Of a DNA stretch of 32,347 bases, positions 17,085 through 25,593 are shown piece by piece (the stretch's first letter is position 1; every line of letters starts with the position of its first letter). A program made the position numbers and the translations under genes. The stretch comes from Candidatus Eiseniibacteriota bacterium (GTDB taxonomy: Bacteria; Eisenbacteria; RBG-16-71-46; JACRLI01). Below the pieces are notes generated by a model. That model ran no database searches. It was not told where the DNA came from and saw only the letters and a program-made list of their open reading frames with translations. The DNA is taken from assembly GCA_025351485.1 (NCBI GenBank), contig JANXVU010000021.1, positions 1-32,347 on the forward strand, read 5' to 3'.

Positions 17085-20000
17085 TCTCGATCCAGAATGC
17101 GCCCTCGATGCCCGGTTCCCGTTTGATCGCGGCGCTCGCGGCGGTCCTTGCGCTGGCCGTGGCGCCGGCGGCCGCGAGGGCGGACGCCCCCGCATCGCCC
17201 GGCGCGCCCAGCGTGCGCGTAGTGAGCGACGCTCCCGGCTCCCGGCTCCAGGTGGACGGCCGGGACTTCCTGATCCGGGGGATGAACTGGGACTACATCC
17301 CGATCGGGCAGAACTACTCCTACGACTTCTGGGGCCAGCCGGACGACATGATCGAGGCGGCGCTCGGAAGGGAGATGCCGCTACTGAAAGGCATGGGCGT
17401 GAACGCCATCCGGCAGTACGTGGGGATCCCCCCGCGCTGGGTCGCGTACATCTACCAGCGCTACGGGATCTTCACCGTGCTCAATCACACCGTGGGCCGC
17501 TACGGCTACACGATGGACGGCGTGTGGCACCCGGTGGTGGACTACTCGGATCCGCACTTCCGCGAGGTGGTCAAGGCCGACGTGGTGGCGGAGGTCCAGA
17601 AGTTCCGCGGCGTGCCGGGCGTGCTGATGTGGCTGCTCGGGAACGAAAACAACTACGGCCTCTCGTGGTCGTCCTTCGAGATCGAGGCCCTGCCCAAGGG
17701 TGAGCGCGACGCGGCCCGCGCGCGCTATCTGTACTCCCTGTTCGGCGAGGTCATCGGCGCGGTCAAGGCCGCCGACCCGGACCGCCCGGTCGCCATCGCC
17801 AACGGCGACCTGCAGTACATCGACATCATCGCCAAGGAGTGCAAGGGCCTGGATGTCCTGGGCACCAACGTGTACCGCGGCATCTCCGTGGGCGGACTGT
17901 TCCAGGAGGTCAAGGACAAGCTGGGCGTGCCGGTGATGTTCAGCGAATTCGGGTGCGACGCCTTCAACTCGAAGGAAATGCGCGAAGACCAGGTGATGCA
18001 GGCGCACTACCTGCTCGGCCAGTGGAAAGAGATCTACGAACAGTCGAGCGGCAAGGGCAAGGTCGGCAACGCGGTCGGCGGGTTCATCTTCCAGTGGAGC
18101 GACGGCTGGTGGAAGTACATGCAGGACAGCCGGCTCGACATCCACGACACCCACGCTTCCTGGCCCGACGGCGGTTACAGCGACTTCGTCGAGGGCGACA
18201 ACAATATGAACGAGGAGTGGTGGGGGATCTGCGCCAAGGGCCAGCCGGATGACCGGGGGATGTTCGATCTCTACCCTCGTGCGGCTTACTACGCGCTGCA
18301 GCAGGCCTTCCGCCTGCCGGCCTACGCGCCGACCACCGATACCACGGCCATCCAGGCCCACTTCGGCGCCATCGATCCGGCCGTGTCCGCCCTGGCCGCG
18401 CGCGGCGATCACGCGGCCCTGGCCGCCACCGAGCAGGAAAAGCTCCGGGTCAGCGGGCTGAGGATCGATCTGCAGACCATCAGCACCGGGGCCACCGGGA
18501 CCACCACCGGTCTCGTCCCGGGCCCGCCATCTTTCACGGGCTTCGACAAGCTGCAGTCCTACTACGTGGATTTCCAGGCCAAGCCGGCGGAGGGGGTGAC
18601 GGGCGGGTTGTCCCTCAACGTGCTGGGAAGCATTCCGCTGAATCCCATCGACCAGATCTTCTATGAGAACCGCCCGAACGAGCGGCTCAAGGTCTATCGT
18701 GCTTCCGTTTCGTGGGAAGAGCGCCTGTTCCAGCTGGACGGCTTCTACCACACCGGGCACTACCACTGGGGCTACGAAGGGGACTTCTTCGGGCTGTACC
18801 GCGAGGCCAACTACGGGACCAACACCGACGTTTACAACGCCGACGCCCCGGTGGGCTTCGAAATCGCGGGAAAAAAGCAGCTGGACGGACTGAAGCTCGC
18901 ATTCGGGCAGGAATTGTGGTGGGGCGCGAACCCGGCGGCGATGTTGAAGTACCGGCGAAACGTGGGCAGGTTCACGGCGACCGGGATCTACCAGGAAGAC
19001 ATCGCCAGGCAGTCCTCGGTGAGCAGTTCGAACGCCGTGCCACTGCCCCGGACCCGCAAGGCCACCCTGGACCTGGTCACCAGCCGCGGCCCTCTGAACA
19101 TCGAGATGGGCGCGATCTGGTCGGGCAGCAACAAGATCGACCAGCCGTTCCAGATCGCCGATTCGATCCCCGGCGGAGGGTATCGGCTGCTGCAGGACTC
19201 GGTGTTCAAGTCGGACGCGTTCGGCGGAAAGATCAAGCTTTCGGTGCAGAGCGGGCGCTGGAACTGGTACGCGCAGGCCGCCCGCATGGGCCTGGTCGCG
19301 GAGGGTGGCCCCACTTCGGTCATCACCTACACCGGCTGGTCGCTGAAGGACGCGGGGTCCGGCAACCAGACCAACTTCATGACCGGCGTGGCCGTGAACC
19401 TGGGCAAGTTCCAGGTCGGGCCCAACTTCCTGTGGCAGAAGCCCATCGTGGGGCCCATCCCGGCCGTGTTCGATTCCAAGCTGCAGGGACGCAACGTCCA
19501 GGTCCTGGATGATCCGTTCTCGGTGCGCGCCAACCGGGAGATGGTGGGCGCGGAGATGATGATCGTTTACGACCCGACGCCGGCCACGTGGACGTGGGCG
19601 TGGGACAACGACGTTCGCGAAGACGCCCCGCTGGCGGCGAGCCTGGACCTCGTCTACCGGCACCTTCCGACCACCCAGGACGCGGGCACCGGCATCCTGG
19701 CGAACGGAACCCCTTTTGCCTTCAGGACCGCCGGGCCGCCGCGCGACCTGTTGGAAGCGCGCCTCCGGCTGGTCTCGCGGATCGCGGGCGACCGGCGGCT
19801 GGTGGCGACCCTGTTCGACGGCCAGGGAGAGCCGAATGGCGACAGCCCCCGCCTGGTGCACCGCTACGGGGCCGATGCGCGGCTCTCGTGGGGATCCATG
19901 GCGCTGGCCGCTTCCGCCAAGTGGAACGATTGGGGCCCCTACGACTACCACCGCGACTTCAACCTGACCTTCCCGGTGCAGCTGATGGGAGACCTGTCGC

Positions 20001-20203
20001 ACACCCTCGGGATGCCGCGATGGTTCGGCGTGCCCCAGACCCGGGTGGGCGTGCGCGGCACCTATCGAACGCTGGACCGGTACTCGCCCCGGTTTTGTCC
20101 CACCTCGTCACGGGATGAAAGTGGCGTGCTGAACTGCAACATCACGGCCATCGCGCCGGCCCACGAATGGGAAGTGCGAACTTACCTCAGCTTGTCGATG
20201 TGA
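17081..20203 (+). CDS. Clan GH-A glycoside hydrolase apparently fused to a C-terminal outer-membrane beta-barrel
   Basis: The protein has 1040 residues from a GTG at 17081, with GGAGG six bases upstream and a 4-base overlap with the GH1 stop. Signal peptide: about 1-35 (LIAALAAVLALAVAPAAARA). Residues about 45-430 look like a GH2/GH72-like TIM barrel: FLIRGMNWDYIPIG, GVNAIRQY, LLGNEN with Glu189 and MFSEFG with Glu289, the two expected catalytic glutamates 100 residues apart. A helical linker (about 440-495) leads to about 540 residues rich in alternating polar/aromatic strands (YRASVSWEERLFQLDGFYHTG, FGQELWWGAN, WNWYAQAARMG) ending in VRTYLSLSM, typical of the closing strand of an outer-membrane barrel. 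A loop near the end holds two cysteines. The substrate is probably a beta-glucan, from context. Barrel assignment is pattern-based and unverified. Confidence 0.7.
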   Translation: MISIQNAPSMPGSRLIAALAAVLALAVAPAAARADAPASPGAPSVRVVSDAPGSRLQVDGRDFLIRGMNWDYIPIGQNYSYDFWGQPDDMIEAALGREMPLLKGMGVNAIRQYVGIPPRWVAYIYQRYGIFTVLNHTVGRYGYTMDGVWHPVVDYSDPHFREVVKADVVAEVQKFRGVPGVLMWLLGNENNYGLSWSSFEIEALPKGERDAARARYLYSLFGEVIGAVKAADPDRPVAIANGDLQYIDIIAKECKGLDVLGTNVYRGISVGGLFQEVKDKLGVPVMFSEFGCDAFNSKEMREDQVMQAHYLLGQWKEIYEQSSGKGKVGNAVGGFIFQWSDGWWKYMQDSRLDIHDTHASWPDGGYSDFVEGDNNMNEEWWGICAKGQPDDRGMFDLYPRAAYYALQQAFRLPAYAPTTDTTAIQAHFGAIDPAVSALAARGDHAALAATEQEKLRVSGLRIDLQTISTGATGTTTGLVPGPPSFTGFDKLQSYYVDFQAKPAEGVTGGLSLNVLGSIPLNPIDQIFYENRPNERLKVYRASVSWEERLFQLDGFYHTGHYHWGYEGDFFGLYREANYGTNTDVYNADAPVGFEIAGKKQLDGLKLAFGQELWWGANPAAMLKYRRNVGRFTATGIYQEDIARQSSVSSSNAVPLPRTRKATLDLVTSRGPLNIEMGAIWSGSNKIDQPFQIADSIPGGGYRLLQDSVFKSDAFGGKIKLSVQSGRWNWYAQAARMGLVAEGGPTSVITYTGWSLKDAGSGNQTNFMTGVAVNLGKFQVGPNFLWQKPIVGPIPAVFDSKLQGRNVQVLDDPFSVRANREMVGAEMMIVYDPTPATWTWAWDNDVREDAPLAASLDLVYRHLPTTQDAGTGILANGTPFAFRTAGPPRDLLEARLRLVSRIAGDRRLVATLFDGQGEPNGDSPRLVHRYGADARLSWGSMALAASAKWNDWGPYDYHRDFNLTFPVQLMGDLSHTLGMPRWFGVPQTRVGVRGTYRTLDRYSPRFCPTSSRDESGVLNCNITAIAPAHEWEVRTYLSLSM

Positions 20204-20219
20204 GGAGCGCGCGGGCTCC
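20204..20219. terminator. Small hairpin in the 18-bp gap between convergent operons
   Basis: GGAGC (20204-20208) and GCTCC (20215-20219) flank a 6-base GC loop, filling the space between the stop codons of the fusion gene and the OppD-type gene. There is no T-tract. It could slow both polymerases, but termination this close to two stops is only a suggestion. Confidence 0.35.
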
Positions 20220-20221
20220 GG

Positions 20222-21181
20222 CTACTTCGCCAGGTGGCAGGCGGCGGAGTGGCCGGGCCCGATCTGTTTCAGTTCGGGGGACACCTTGCTGCAGAGTTCC
20301 ACCGCCACCGGGCAGCGGGGGTGGAAGCGGCAACCCGCGGGCGGGTTCCGGAGGCTGGGCGGAGTGCCCGGGATGCTGAACATTTCCACGGTGGAGCCGT
20401 GCACGGAGGGGAACGCCCGCAGCAGGCCCTGCGTGTAGGGATGGCGCGGGGAAGTCCGGAGTTCCTCGGCGGGCCCGATTTCCGCCATCCGGCCGGCGTA
20501 GAACACCGCCACCCGGTCCGAGAACTGCAGCATTCGGGCCAGGTCGTGGGTGATGAAGATCACCGCGAACCCCAGCTTGCGCTGCAGGCCCCGGATTTCT
20601 TCCAGGATTTCCCGCTCCACGATGACGTCCAGCGCCGTGGTCGGCTCGTCCAGGATGAGCAGGGTCGGCTCCAGGGCCAGCGCGATGGCGATTCCCACCC
20701 TCTGCCGCATGCCCCCGGATAGCTGGTGGGCGTAGGCGTCCAGCCGATCGCCTGGAATCCCCACCATTTCCAGCAGCTCCGCCGCCCGGTCCCGGGCCGC
20801 GCGCGCGCTCATGTCACCGTGCGCGTGCATGGTGTCGGTAATCTGCTCGCCGATTGTGATCACCGGGTTCAGGGCGTCCATGGCGCTCTGGAACACCATG
20901 GACATGCGGCTCCAGCGAAGCTTGCGCAACTCTTCCTCGTCCAGCGTGAGGATGTCGCGCCCCTCGAAGATCGCTTCTCCGCCCGTGATCACGGCTGGAG
21001 GCGGAAGGATCCGCATGATTCCCTGGGCCAGGGTCGACTTGCCGCTCCCCGATTCGCCGGCGACCCCCAGGAACTCGCCCCGCTCCAGGTCCAGCGACAC
21101 ATGGTCGATGGCGCGCACCGGGCCCCGGTCGGTGATGTAGTCGATGCACATCCCGCGAACGCTCAGCAGCGGCTCAGCCAC
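20222..21181 (-). CDS. ABC importer ATPase, OppD/DppD type
   Basis: The 319-residue ATPase has Walker A GESGSGKST (42-50), signature LSGGMRQR, Walker B LLILDEPT and ITHD. The long helical insert before the signature (VFQSAMDALNPVITIGEQI) and the C-terminal cysteine cluster CRFHPRCP....C...C are typical of OppD/DppD. It starts with GTG at 21181, overlapping the end of the upstream permease gene by 8 bases. It is last in the minus-strand operon and should form the nucleotide-binding heterodimer with the OppF-type ATPase at 14620, which is encoded in the opposite operon. Confidence 0.92.
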   Translation of the reverse strand: MAEPLLSVRGMCIDYITDRGPVRAIDHVSLDLERGEFLGVAGESGSGKSTLAQGIMRILPPPAVITGGEAIFEGRDILTLDEEELRKLRWSRMSMVFQSAMDALNPVITIGEQITDTMHAHGDMSARAARDRAAELLEMVGIPGDRLDAYAHQLSGGMRQRVGIAIALALEPTLLILDEPTTALDVIVEREILEEIRGLQRKLGFAVIFITHDLARMLQFSDRVAVFYAGRMAEIGPAEELRTSPRHPYTQGLLRAFPSVHGSTVEMFSIPGTPPSLRNPPAGCRFHPRCPVAVELCSKVSPELKQIGPGHSAACHLAK

Positions 21182-22109
21182 GGTCCACCACCACCGGCGT
21201 CGAGCGCCCGGCTTTCTGTCCTGCCGCGCCCAGGTGCGCGCGCCACGCTCGCTCCAGCTGCAGCCGGGGGTTGGTGATCTCGTCGAATCCCGAGTTGAGC
21301 ATGGTGAGCCCGAAGCCCACCAGGGCCACGCACAGGCCGGTGGGGGCGAAGGTCCACCACGCGCCGGTGAGGATCGCCGAGTCGTTCTGGGCCCAGTACA
21401 GGTTGGTTCCCCAGGTGACCGCCGAGACGTCTCCGAGCCCCAGGAACTCCAGGCCCACCTGGGCGCCGATCGCGTACACGGTGCTTCCGATCACCTGGGC
21501 CACCAGCAGCGACATCATGTTGGGCAGGATCTCACTCACCAGGATGCGCCGCTTGGATTCCCCGGACACGATGGCGGCGGCCACGAAGTCCCGCTGCCGC
21601 AGCGCCAGCGTCTGGGCTCGCAGTACCCGCGCATTCCAGGCCCAGCCCGTGACCACCAAGACCAGGGCGAGCGTGAGCGGCCCCGACGGAAGGTAGGCGG
21701 CGATCACGATGGCCAGCGGCAGTCCCGGCAGCACCAGGAAGACGTTGAACAGGACCGAGAGCAGACCGTCCACCCGGCCTCCGAAGTATCCGGCCATGAC
21801 ACCCACCAGCGCGCCGATCAGCACCACCATGATCCCGACGCCGAAACCGATCGCCAGGGATACCCGGGTTCCCACCACCAGCTGGGCCAGCACGTCCTGG
21901 CCCTGGCCGTTGGTGCCGAGCCAGTGCGCCGCCGATGGCGGCTGCAGCGGGATCCCCACCAGCGCCTGCGGATCGCCCGCGAACAGGGGCCCGAAGACCC
22001 CGACGATCACGAACAGCGCCAGCAGCACCGCGCCGATCGAGGCCTTGCGGTCGCGGCGAATCGCGTCCACCCAGGCCGTGATGCCGGAGGCAACGTTCGA
22101 ATCGCTCAT
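21174..22109 (-). CDS. ABC importer permease, OppC/DppC type
   Basis: The 311-residue inner-membrane protein has the OppC N-terminal segment (DRKASIGAVLLALFVIVGVFGPLFAGDP) followed by the domain preamble HWLGTNGQGQDVLAQLVVGTRVSL, then about five further hydrophobic helices. The cytoplasmic loop that contacts the ATPase reads FVAAAIVSGESKRRILVSEILPN, where most relatives have an Ala-rich AA...GAS version. The stretch EFLGLG..VTWG is also characteristic. ATG at 22109 overlaps the upstream permease stop by 4 bases (ATGA), implying coupled translation and a fixed ratio. The transported solute is inferred to be beta-glucan oligosaccharide. Confidence 0.92.
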   Translation of the reverse strand: MSDSNVASGITAWVDAIRRDRKASIGAVLLALFVIVGVFGPLFAGDPQALVGIPLQPPSAAHWLGTNGQGQDVLAQLVVGTRVSLAIGFGVGIMVVLIGALVGVMAGYFGGRVDGLLSVLFNVFLVLPGLPLAIVIAAYLPSGPLTLALVLVVTGWAWNARVLRAQTLALRQRDFVAAAIVSGESKRRILVSEILPNMMSLLVAQVIGSTVYAIGAQVGLEFLGLGDVSAVTWGTNLYWAQNDSAILTGAWWTFAPTGLCVALVGFGLTMLNSGFDEITNPRLQLERAWRAHLGAAGQKAGRSTPVVVDRG

Positions 22110-23089
22110 GACCTGGACTCCCGGGTGCGTGGATCGAGCCACAGGTAGAAGATATCCACGCACAGGTTCGCCCCCAGGACAGCCAGGGTGATGACCAGGA
22201 AGATGCCCTGCATCAGCGCGTAGTCCTGGTTGCGGACGGCCTGCACCAGCAGGTAGCCCTGGCCCGGGTAGGAGAAGACGATTTCGGTGAGCAGGGAGCC
22301 TCCCAGGACGAAGCCCAGGGCCATCCCGAAACCGGTGACGCTCGGCAGCAGCGCGTTGCGTGCCGCGTAGCGCAGCGCGACGCGCGCGGGCGGAAGCCCC
22401 TTGGCGCGCGCCAGGTTCACGTAGTCCGAGCCGAGCACGGCGATCATGCTGTTGCGCATGGACAGCAGCCAGCCGCCCAGGGTGACCAGGATCACCGTTC
22501 CCACGGGCAGGACCGCGTGGCGCAGGACGTCGATGGCGAAGCCGAACGACCAGCTCGGGGTGATGTCGTCGGAATAGGCGTGCCCCAGCGGAAACCAGCC
22601 CAGCGTGAACCCGAACACATAGAGCGCCACCATGGCCAACCAGAAGTAGGGGAAGGCGCCCACGAACACCAGCGCGGAAGGCAGCCACGTGTCGACCCAG
22701 CCGCGCCGCCACCACGCGGCCGCGACCCCCAGCAGCGTGCCGATGGCGAAGCTGAGGACCACCGCCGACCCGGCCAGGAACAGGGTCCAGACAAAGCCCG
22801 TTCCGATCACCTTCATGACCGGCGAGGGGAAGTAGGCCACCGAGATTCCCAGGTCGCCCTTCAGGACGTGGCCCAGGTAGGTGATGTACTGCTTCAAGAG
22901 CGGCTCGTGGGTGAACCCGAAGGCCTCGCGAAGGCCCTGCATGGCTTCGGGCGAGAGGCGTCCCTTGAATCGGGCGAACAGCGCCGTGGCCGGATCGCCG
23001 GGCATCAGGCGCGGCAGGAAGAAGTTCATGGTCAACGCCACCCAGGCCGCCAAGACGTAGAAGCCGAACCGCCGCAGGATGTAGCGCAT
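22106..23089 (-). CDS. ABC importer permease, OppB/DppB type
   Basis: This 327-residue permease starts with the family N-terminus MRYILRRFGFYVLAAWVALTMNFFLPRLMPGDP and carries about six hydrophobic helices. The ATPase-contacting loop YVNLARAKGLPPARVALRYAARNALLP is well conserved. An excellent AGGAGG lies six bases before the ATG at 23089, and the upstream substrate-binding protein gene ends 9 bases earlier. It forms the transmembrane pore with the OppC-type subunit. Sequence alone cannot separate peptide from oligosaccharide transport; the surrounding hydrolases favour sugar. Confidence 0.93.
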   Translation of the reverse strand: MRYILRRFGFYVLAAWVALTMNFFLPRLMPGDPATALFARFKGRLSPEAMQGLREAFGFTHEPLLKQYITYLGHVLKGDLGISVAYFPSPVMKVIGTGFVWTLFLAGSAVVLSFAIGTLLGVAAAWWRRGWVDTWLPSALVFVGAFPYFWLAMVALYVFGFTLGWFPLGHAYSDDITPSWSFGFAIDVLRHAVLPVGTVILVTLGGWLLSMRNSMIAVLGSDYVNLARAKGLPPARVALRYAARNALLPSVTGFGMALGFVLGGSLLTEIVFSYPGQGYLLVQAVRNQDYALMQGIFLVITLAVLGANLCVDIFYLWLDPRTRESRS

Positions 23090-23098
23090 TGCCGCCTC

Positions 23099-24772
23099 CT
23101 ACCTCGGGCTCAAGCTGGTCAGGACCAGGAGCAGATCGCCGCGGTCGAACTTGTTCGGCGAAGGATCGGCGTAGGGGTTCGCCGCGGACGGGAACCCGTC
23201 GAAACGGCGGATGTTGTACTCGGCCCAGGAAGGGTTCGGGTACAGCGGGATCGCCGGGGCTTCCGCGGAAAAGATGCGCTGCATCTCGTTGCACAGGCCT
23301 CGTTGCGCCGCCGGGTCGGGCTCGCGCTCGAAGGCGCCCAGCACACGGTCGGCTTCGGGGCTCCCGTAGCGGTGCCAGTTGCCCATCGACGCTTCGCCGA
23401 TCGGCTTCACGGTGGAAGAGGACATGAGCCAGTGATAGAAGTTGTACGGGGTCGGGCCTTCGAAGGACCATCCCAGGCTCAAGTCGAAGTTGCCCTCCTG
23501 CACGCGCTGGAACCACGCGGCAAAATCGTAGGTGCGCACCGATGCCTGGATCCCCAGCCCGGCGAGCCCGCGCGAAATCACCTGCGAGGCCCGCACCCAA
23601 TCGGACCAGCCGGAGACGGTCAGGATCTCGTAGTTCCAGGGTTTCCCATTGGGAAGCCGCCGGAGCCCGTCCGGTCCCCGGCGGAACCCGGCGGAATCGA
23701 GCATCGAGTTGGCACGCGCCAGGTCGTGCTTCACCCAGTCTCCGCGGGCAATGACCGTGGTGTCCAGCCAGGCCGAGTACGCGTCGCTGAGACCGGTGGC
23801 ATCCGCGGGACGTGAGTAGTGGTACAGGGCCACGTCCACCAGCAGGTTCCGGTCGATGGCCATGCTGAGCGCTTTTCGCACGCGGACGTCGTTGAAGGGA
23901 ACGCGGGTGGTGTTGGGGTAGAGGAAGATGCTGCTCCCCGTGAGCGGGAACCAGTAGCGGTGGTCCTGGGGCCGCCGCTTCACGAACACCCGGTCCACGG
24001 CGGGTATGAAGTTGCCGGCCCAGTCCGCCTCGTCGAAGACCAGCGCCAGGTTGGCCCGGTCGTTCGATGGATAGGCCGGAAAGCGAAGCGCCTCCACCCT
24101 GGGCTTGCCCGGCTGCCAGTAGTGCGGGTTTCGCCCCAGCTCGTAGATCTGGTCCTGGAACACCCGCACCTCGGTGAACGGGCCGGTAGCCACCGGCTTT
24201 TCGTTGGGAAAGGCCACCGGGTCGACCACCGAGCTCCAGGCATGCCGCGGCACGATGAGTTGCGCGGCCACTTCGTCAAAACCGGGTATGAACACCCGCT
24301 GGAAGCGGAAGTCCACGGTGGAGTCGTTCACTGCAGTCACCCCATCCAGGAAGCCCCACACCCCGCGGCGGTCCAGGGCCTTGAAGCGGCGCAGCAGGTC
24401 GAACGTGAAGGCCACGTCGCGGGCGCTGAACGGCCGCCCGTCGGACCACAGCACGCCGCGGCGGGTGGTCAGCCGCAAGACCCGGTTCTGCTCGCGCCAT
24501 TCGCGGGCCACGGCCAGCCACGGCACGTACTGCGACTTGACGCTGTTGAAGACGAAGAGCGGCTCATAGACGCCGGCCAGGGTCGGCCAGCGGGCCGAGG
24601 TGGCCGTGGTCAGGGGATTGAAGTTGCGGATCCACGAGGACTGCTGCTCCTGGGAGACGATCAGCACCCCTTTGGGCGCGCGCGCATGCTCCGGGGCGCA
24701 GGCCGCGCCTCCGAAAGCCAGTAGCAGCGGGAAGAGAATCCCGGCCCCGCGAAAGCGCGCCCGCAGGCTCAA
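23099..24772 (-). CDS. ABC importer substrate-binding lipoprotein, SBP_bac_5 family
   Basis: The protein has 557 residues if it starts at the TTG at 24772, whose bases overlap the GH16 stop (TTGA). No good ribosome site is visible, so re-initiation is likely. A hydrophobic leader LFPLLLAFGGAAC gives a probable lipidated Cys25, though the lipobox is weak. Family marks of peptide/oligosaccharide-binding proteins are clear: FNPLTT, VYEPLF, WSDGRPFSARDVAFTFD, VATGPF, VRKALSMAIDR, LGWSFEGPTPYNFYHWL. Thermotoga relatives of this Opp-type family bind cello- and laminari-oligosaccharides. Many Trp, Tyr and Phe residues fit a sugar ligand, but the substrate is inferred from context. Confidence 0.88.
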   Translation of the reverse strand: MSLRARFRGAGILFPLLLAFGGAACAPEHARAPKGVLIVSQEQQSSWIRNFNPLTTATSARWPTLAGVYEPLFVFNSVKSQYVPWLAVAREWREQNRVLRLTTRRGVLWSDGRPFSARDVAFTFDLLRRFKALDRRGVWGFLDGVTAVNDSTVDFRFQRVFIPGFDEVAAQLIVPRHAWSSVVDPVAFPNEKPVATGPFTEVRVFQDQIYELGRNPHYWQPGKPRVEALRFPAYPSNDRANLALVFDEADWAGNFIPAVDRVFVKRRPQDHRYWFPLTGSSIFLYPNTTRVPFNDVRVRKALSMAIDRNLLVDVALYHYSRPADATGLSDAYSAWLDTTVIARGDWVKHDLARANSMLDSAGFRRGPDGLRRLPNGKPWNYEILTVSGWSDWVRASQVISRGLAGLGIQASVRTYDFAAWFQRVQEGNFDLSLGWSFEGPTPYNFYHWLMSSSTVKPIGEASMGNWHRYGSPEADRVLGAFEREPDPAAQRGLCNEMQRIFSAEAPAIPLYPNPSWAEYNIRRFDGFPSAANPYADPSPNKFDRGDLLLVLTSLSPR

Positions 24773-25593
24773 GAGGCGGCCTGGTAGACCCGGACCCAGT
24801 CCACGAGCATGGTCTGTGGAAATGCGGTCGTGCCGTCGGGCGGGCCGACGTAGTTGCCCCCGACCGCGAGGTCCAGGATGACGAAGAAAGGATGATCGAA
24901 CACCCAGCGCCTGCCCTTGAGGTCGGCCGGAGCGATGGCCTGGTAGGCCGTGCCGTCCACGTACCAGGTGATGCTTTCCACGGTCCACTCCACGGCAAAC
25001 ACGTGGAAGTCCCCGTCGAACGTGCCCGAAGAGAGCTGGTAGGGCGCGGCAAACGCTCCTCCGCCGGAATAGCCCGGTCCATGCAGGCTTCCGTGCACCA
25101 CGGCGGGGGCCTGCCCGCGATTCTCCATCACGTCCACTTCCCCGCATGCCGGCCAGGTGGCGGTGTCGATGTTGGACCCGAGCAGCCAGAACGCCGGCCA
25201 CATCCCCTGGCCCACCGGCAGCTTGATGCGGGCCTCGAACCGACCGCGGGCCTGCTCGAAAAGCCCCTTGGTGTTGATCCGGGCGGAGGTGTAGGCCTGC
25301 CCGCTGTAGCTTTCCTTTAACGCCGTGATGGCCAGGTGTCCCGCCCCGTCGAGCGAGACGTTCTTCGGACGCGATGTGTCGTATTCAAGCTGCCCGTTGC
25401 CCCAATCCGTGCCGATATCGTAGCCCCACCGGGAGGCGTCGGGGGACTGGCCGGCGGGGCCATCGAACTCGTCCTGGAAAACCAGTTGCCGGCCCGAAGT
25501 GCCCGGGTCGCTGGGTGAGCCGCAACTGGCGATGGCCAGCGTCACGGCCACTCCGGTCAGAATCCAGGCGCCCCGGAAACCCTTTCGGATCAT
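24769..25593 (-). CDS. Lipoprotein GH16 endo-beta-1,3-glucanase (laminarinase type)
   Basis: This compact 274-residue enzyme has a lipoprotein signal (VAVTLAIASCGS, lipidated Cys24) and a canonical GH16 domain: FQDEFDG, NGQLEYDT, ARG.FEARIKLPVGQGMWPAFWLLG, and the active site CGEVDVMEN with Glu152 (nucleophile), Asp154 and Glu157 (acid/base). The EVDVME form with the extra residue is the laminarinase/lichenase style and differs from EIDVE in the secreted GH16 at 5832, so the two are not recent duplicates. It ends VDWVRVYQAA, a normal GH16 end, with no CBM. Membrane anchored, it should trim glucan near the binding protein encoded next. It overlaps the ROK gene stop by 4 bases (ATGA). Confidence 0.93.
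   Translation of the reverse strand: MIRKGFRGAWILTGVAVTLAIASCGSPSDPGTSGRQLVFQDEFDGPAGQSPDASRWGYDIGTDWGNGQLEYDTSRPKNVSLDGAGHLAITALKESYSGQAYTSARINTKGLFEQARGRFEARIKLPVGQGMWPAFWLLGSNIDTATWPACGEVDVMENRGQAPAVVHGSLHGPGYSGGGAFAAPYQLSSGTFDGDFHVFAVEWTVESITWYVDGTAYQAIAPADLKGRRWVFDHPFFVILDLAVGGNYVGPPDGTTAFPQTMLVDWVRVYQAAS

Noticed and set aside
17381-20002. Minus-strand open frame of 873 codons opposite the hydrolase-barrel fusion
   Set aside because: Shadow of the plus-strand gene; the plus strand has signal peptide, ribosome site, catalytic motifs and operon overlap.
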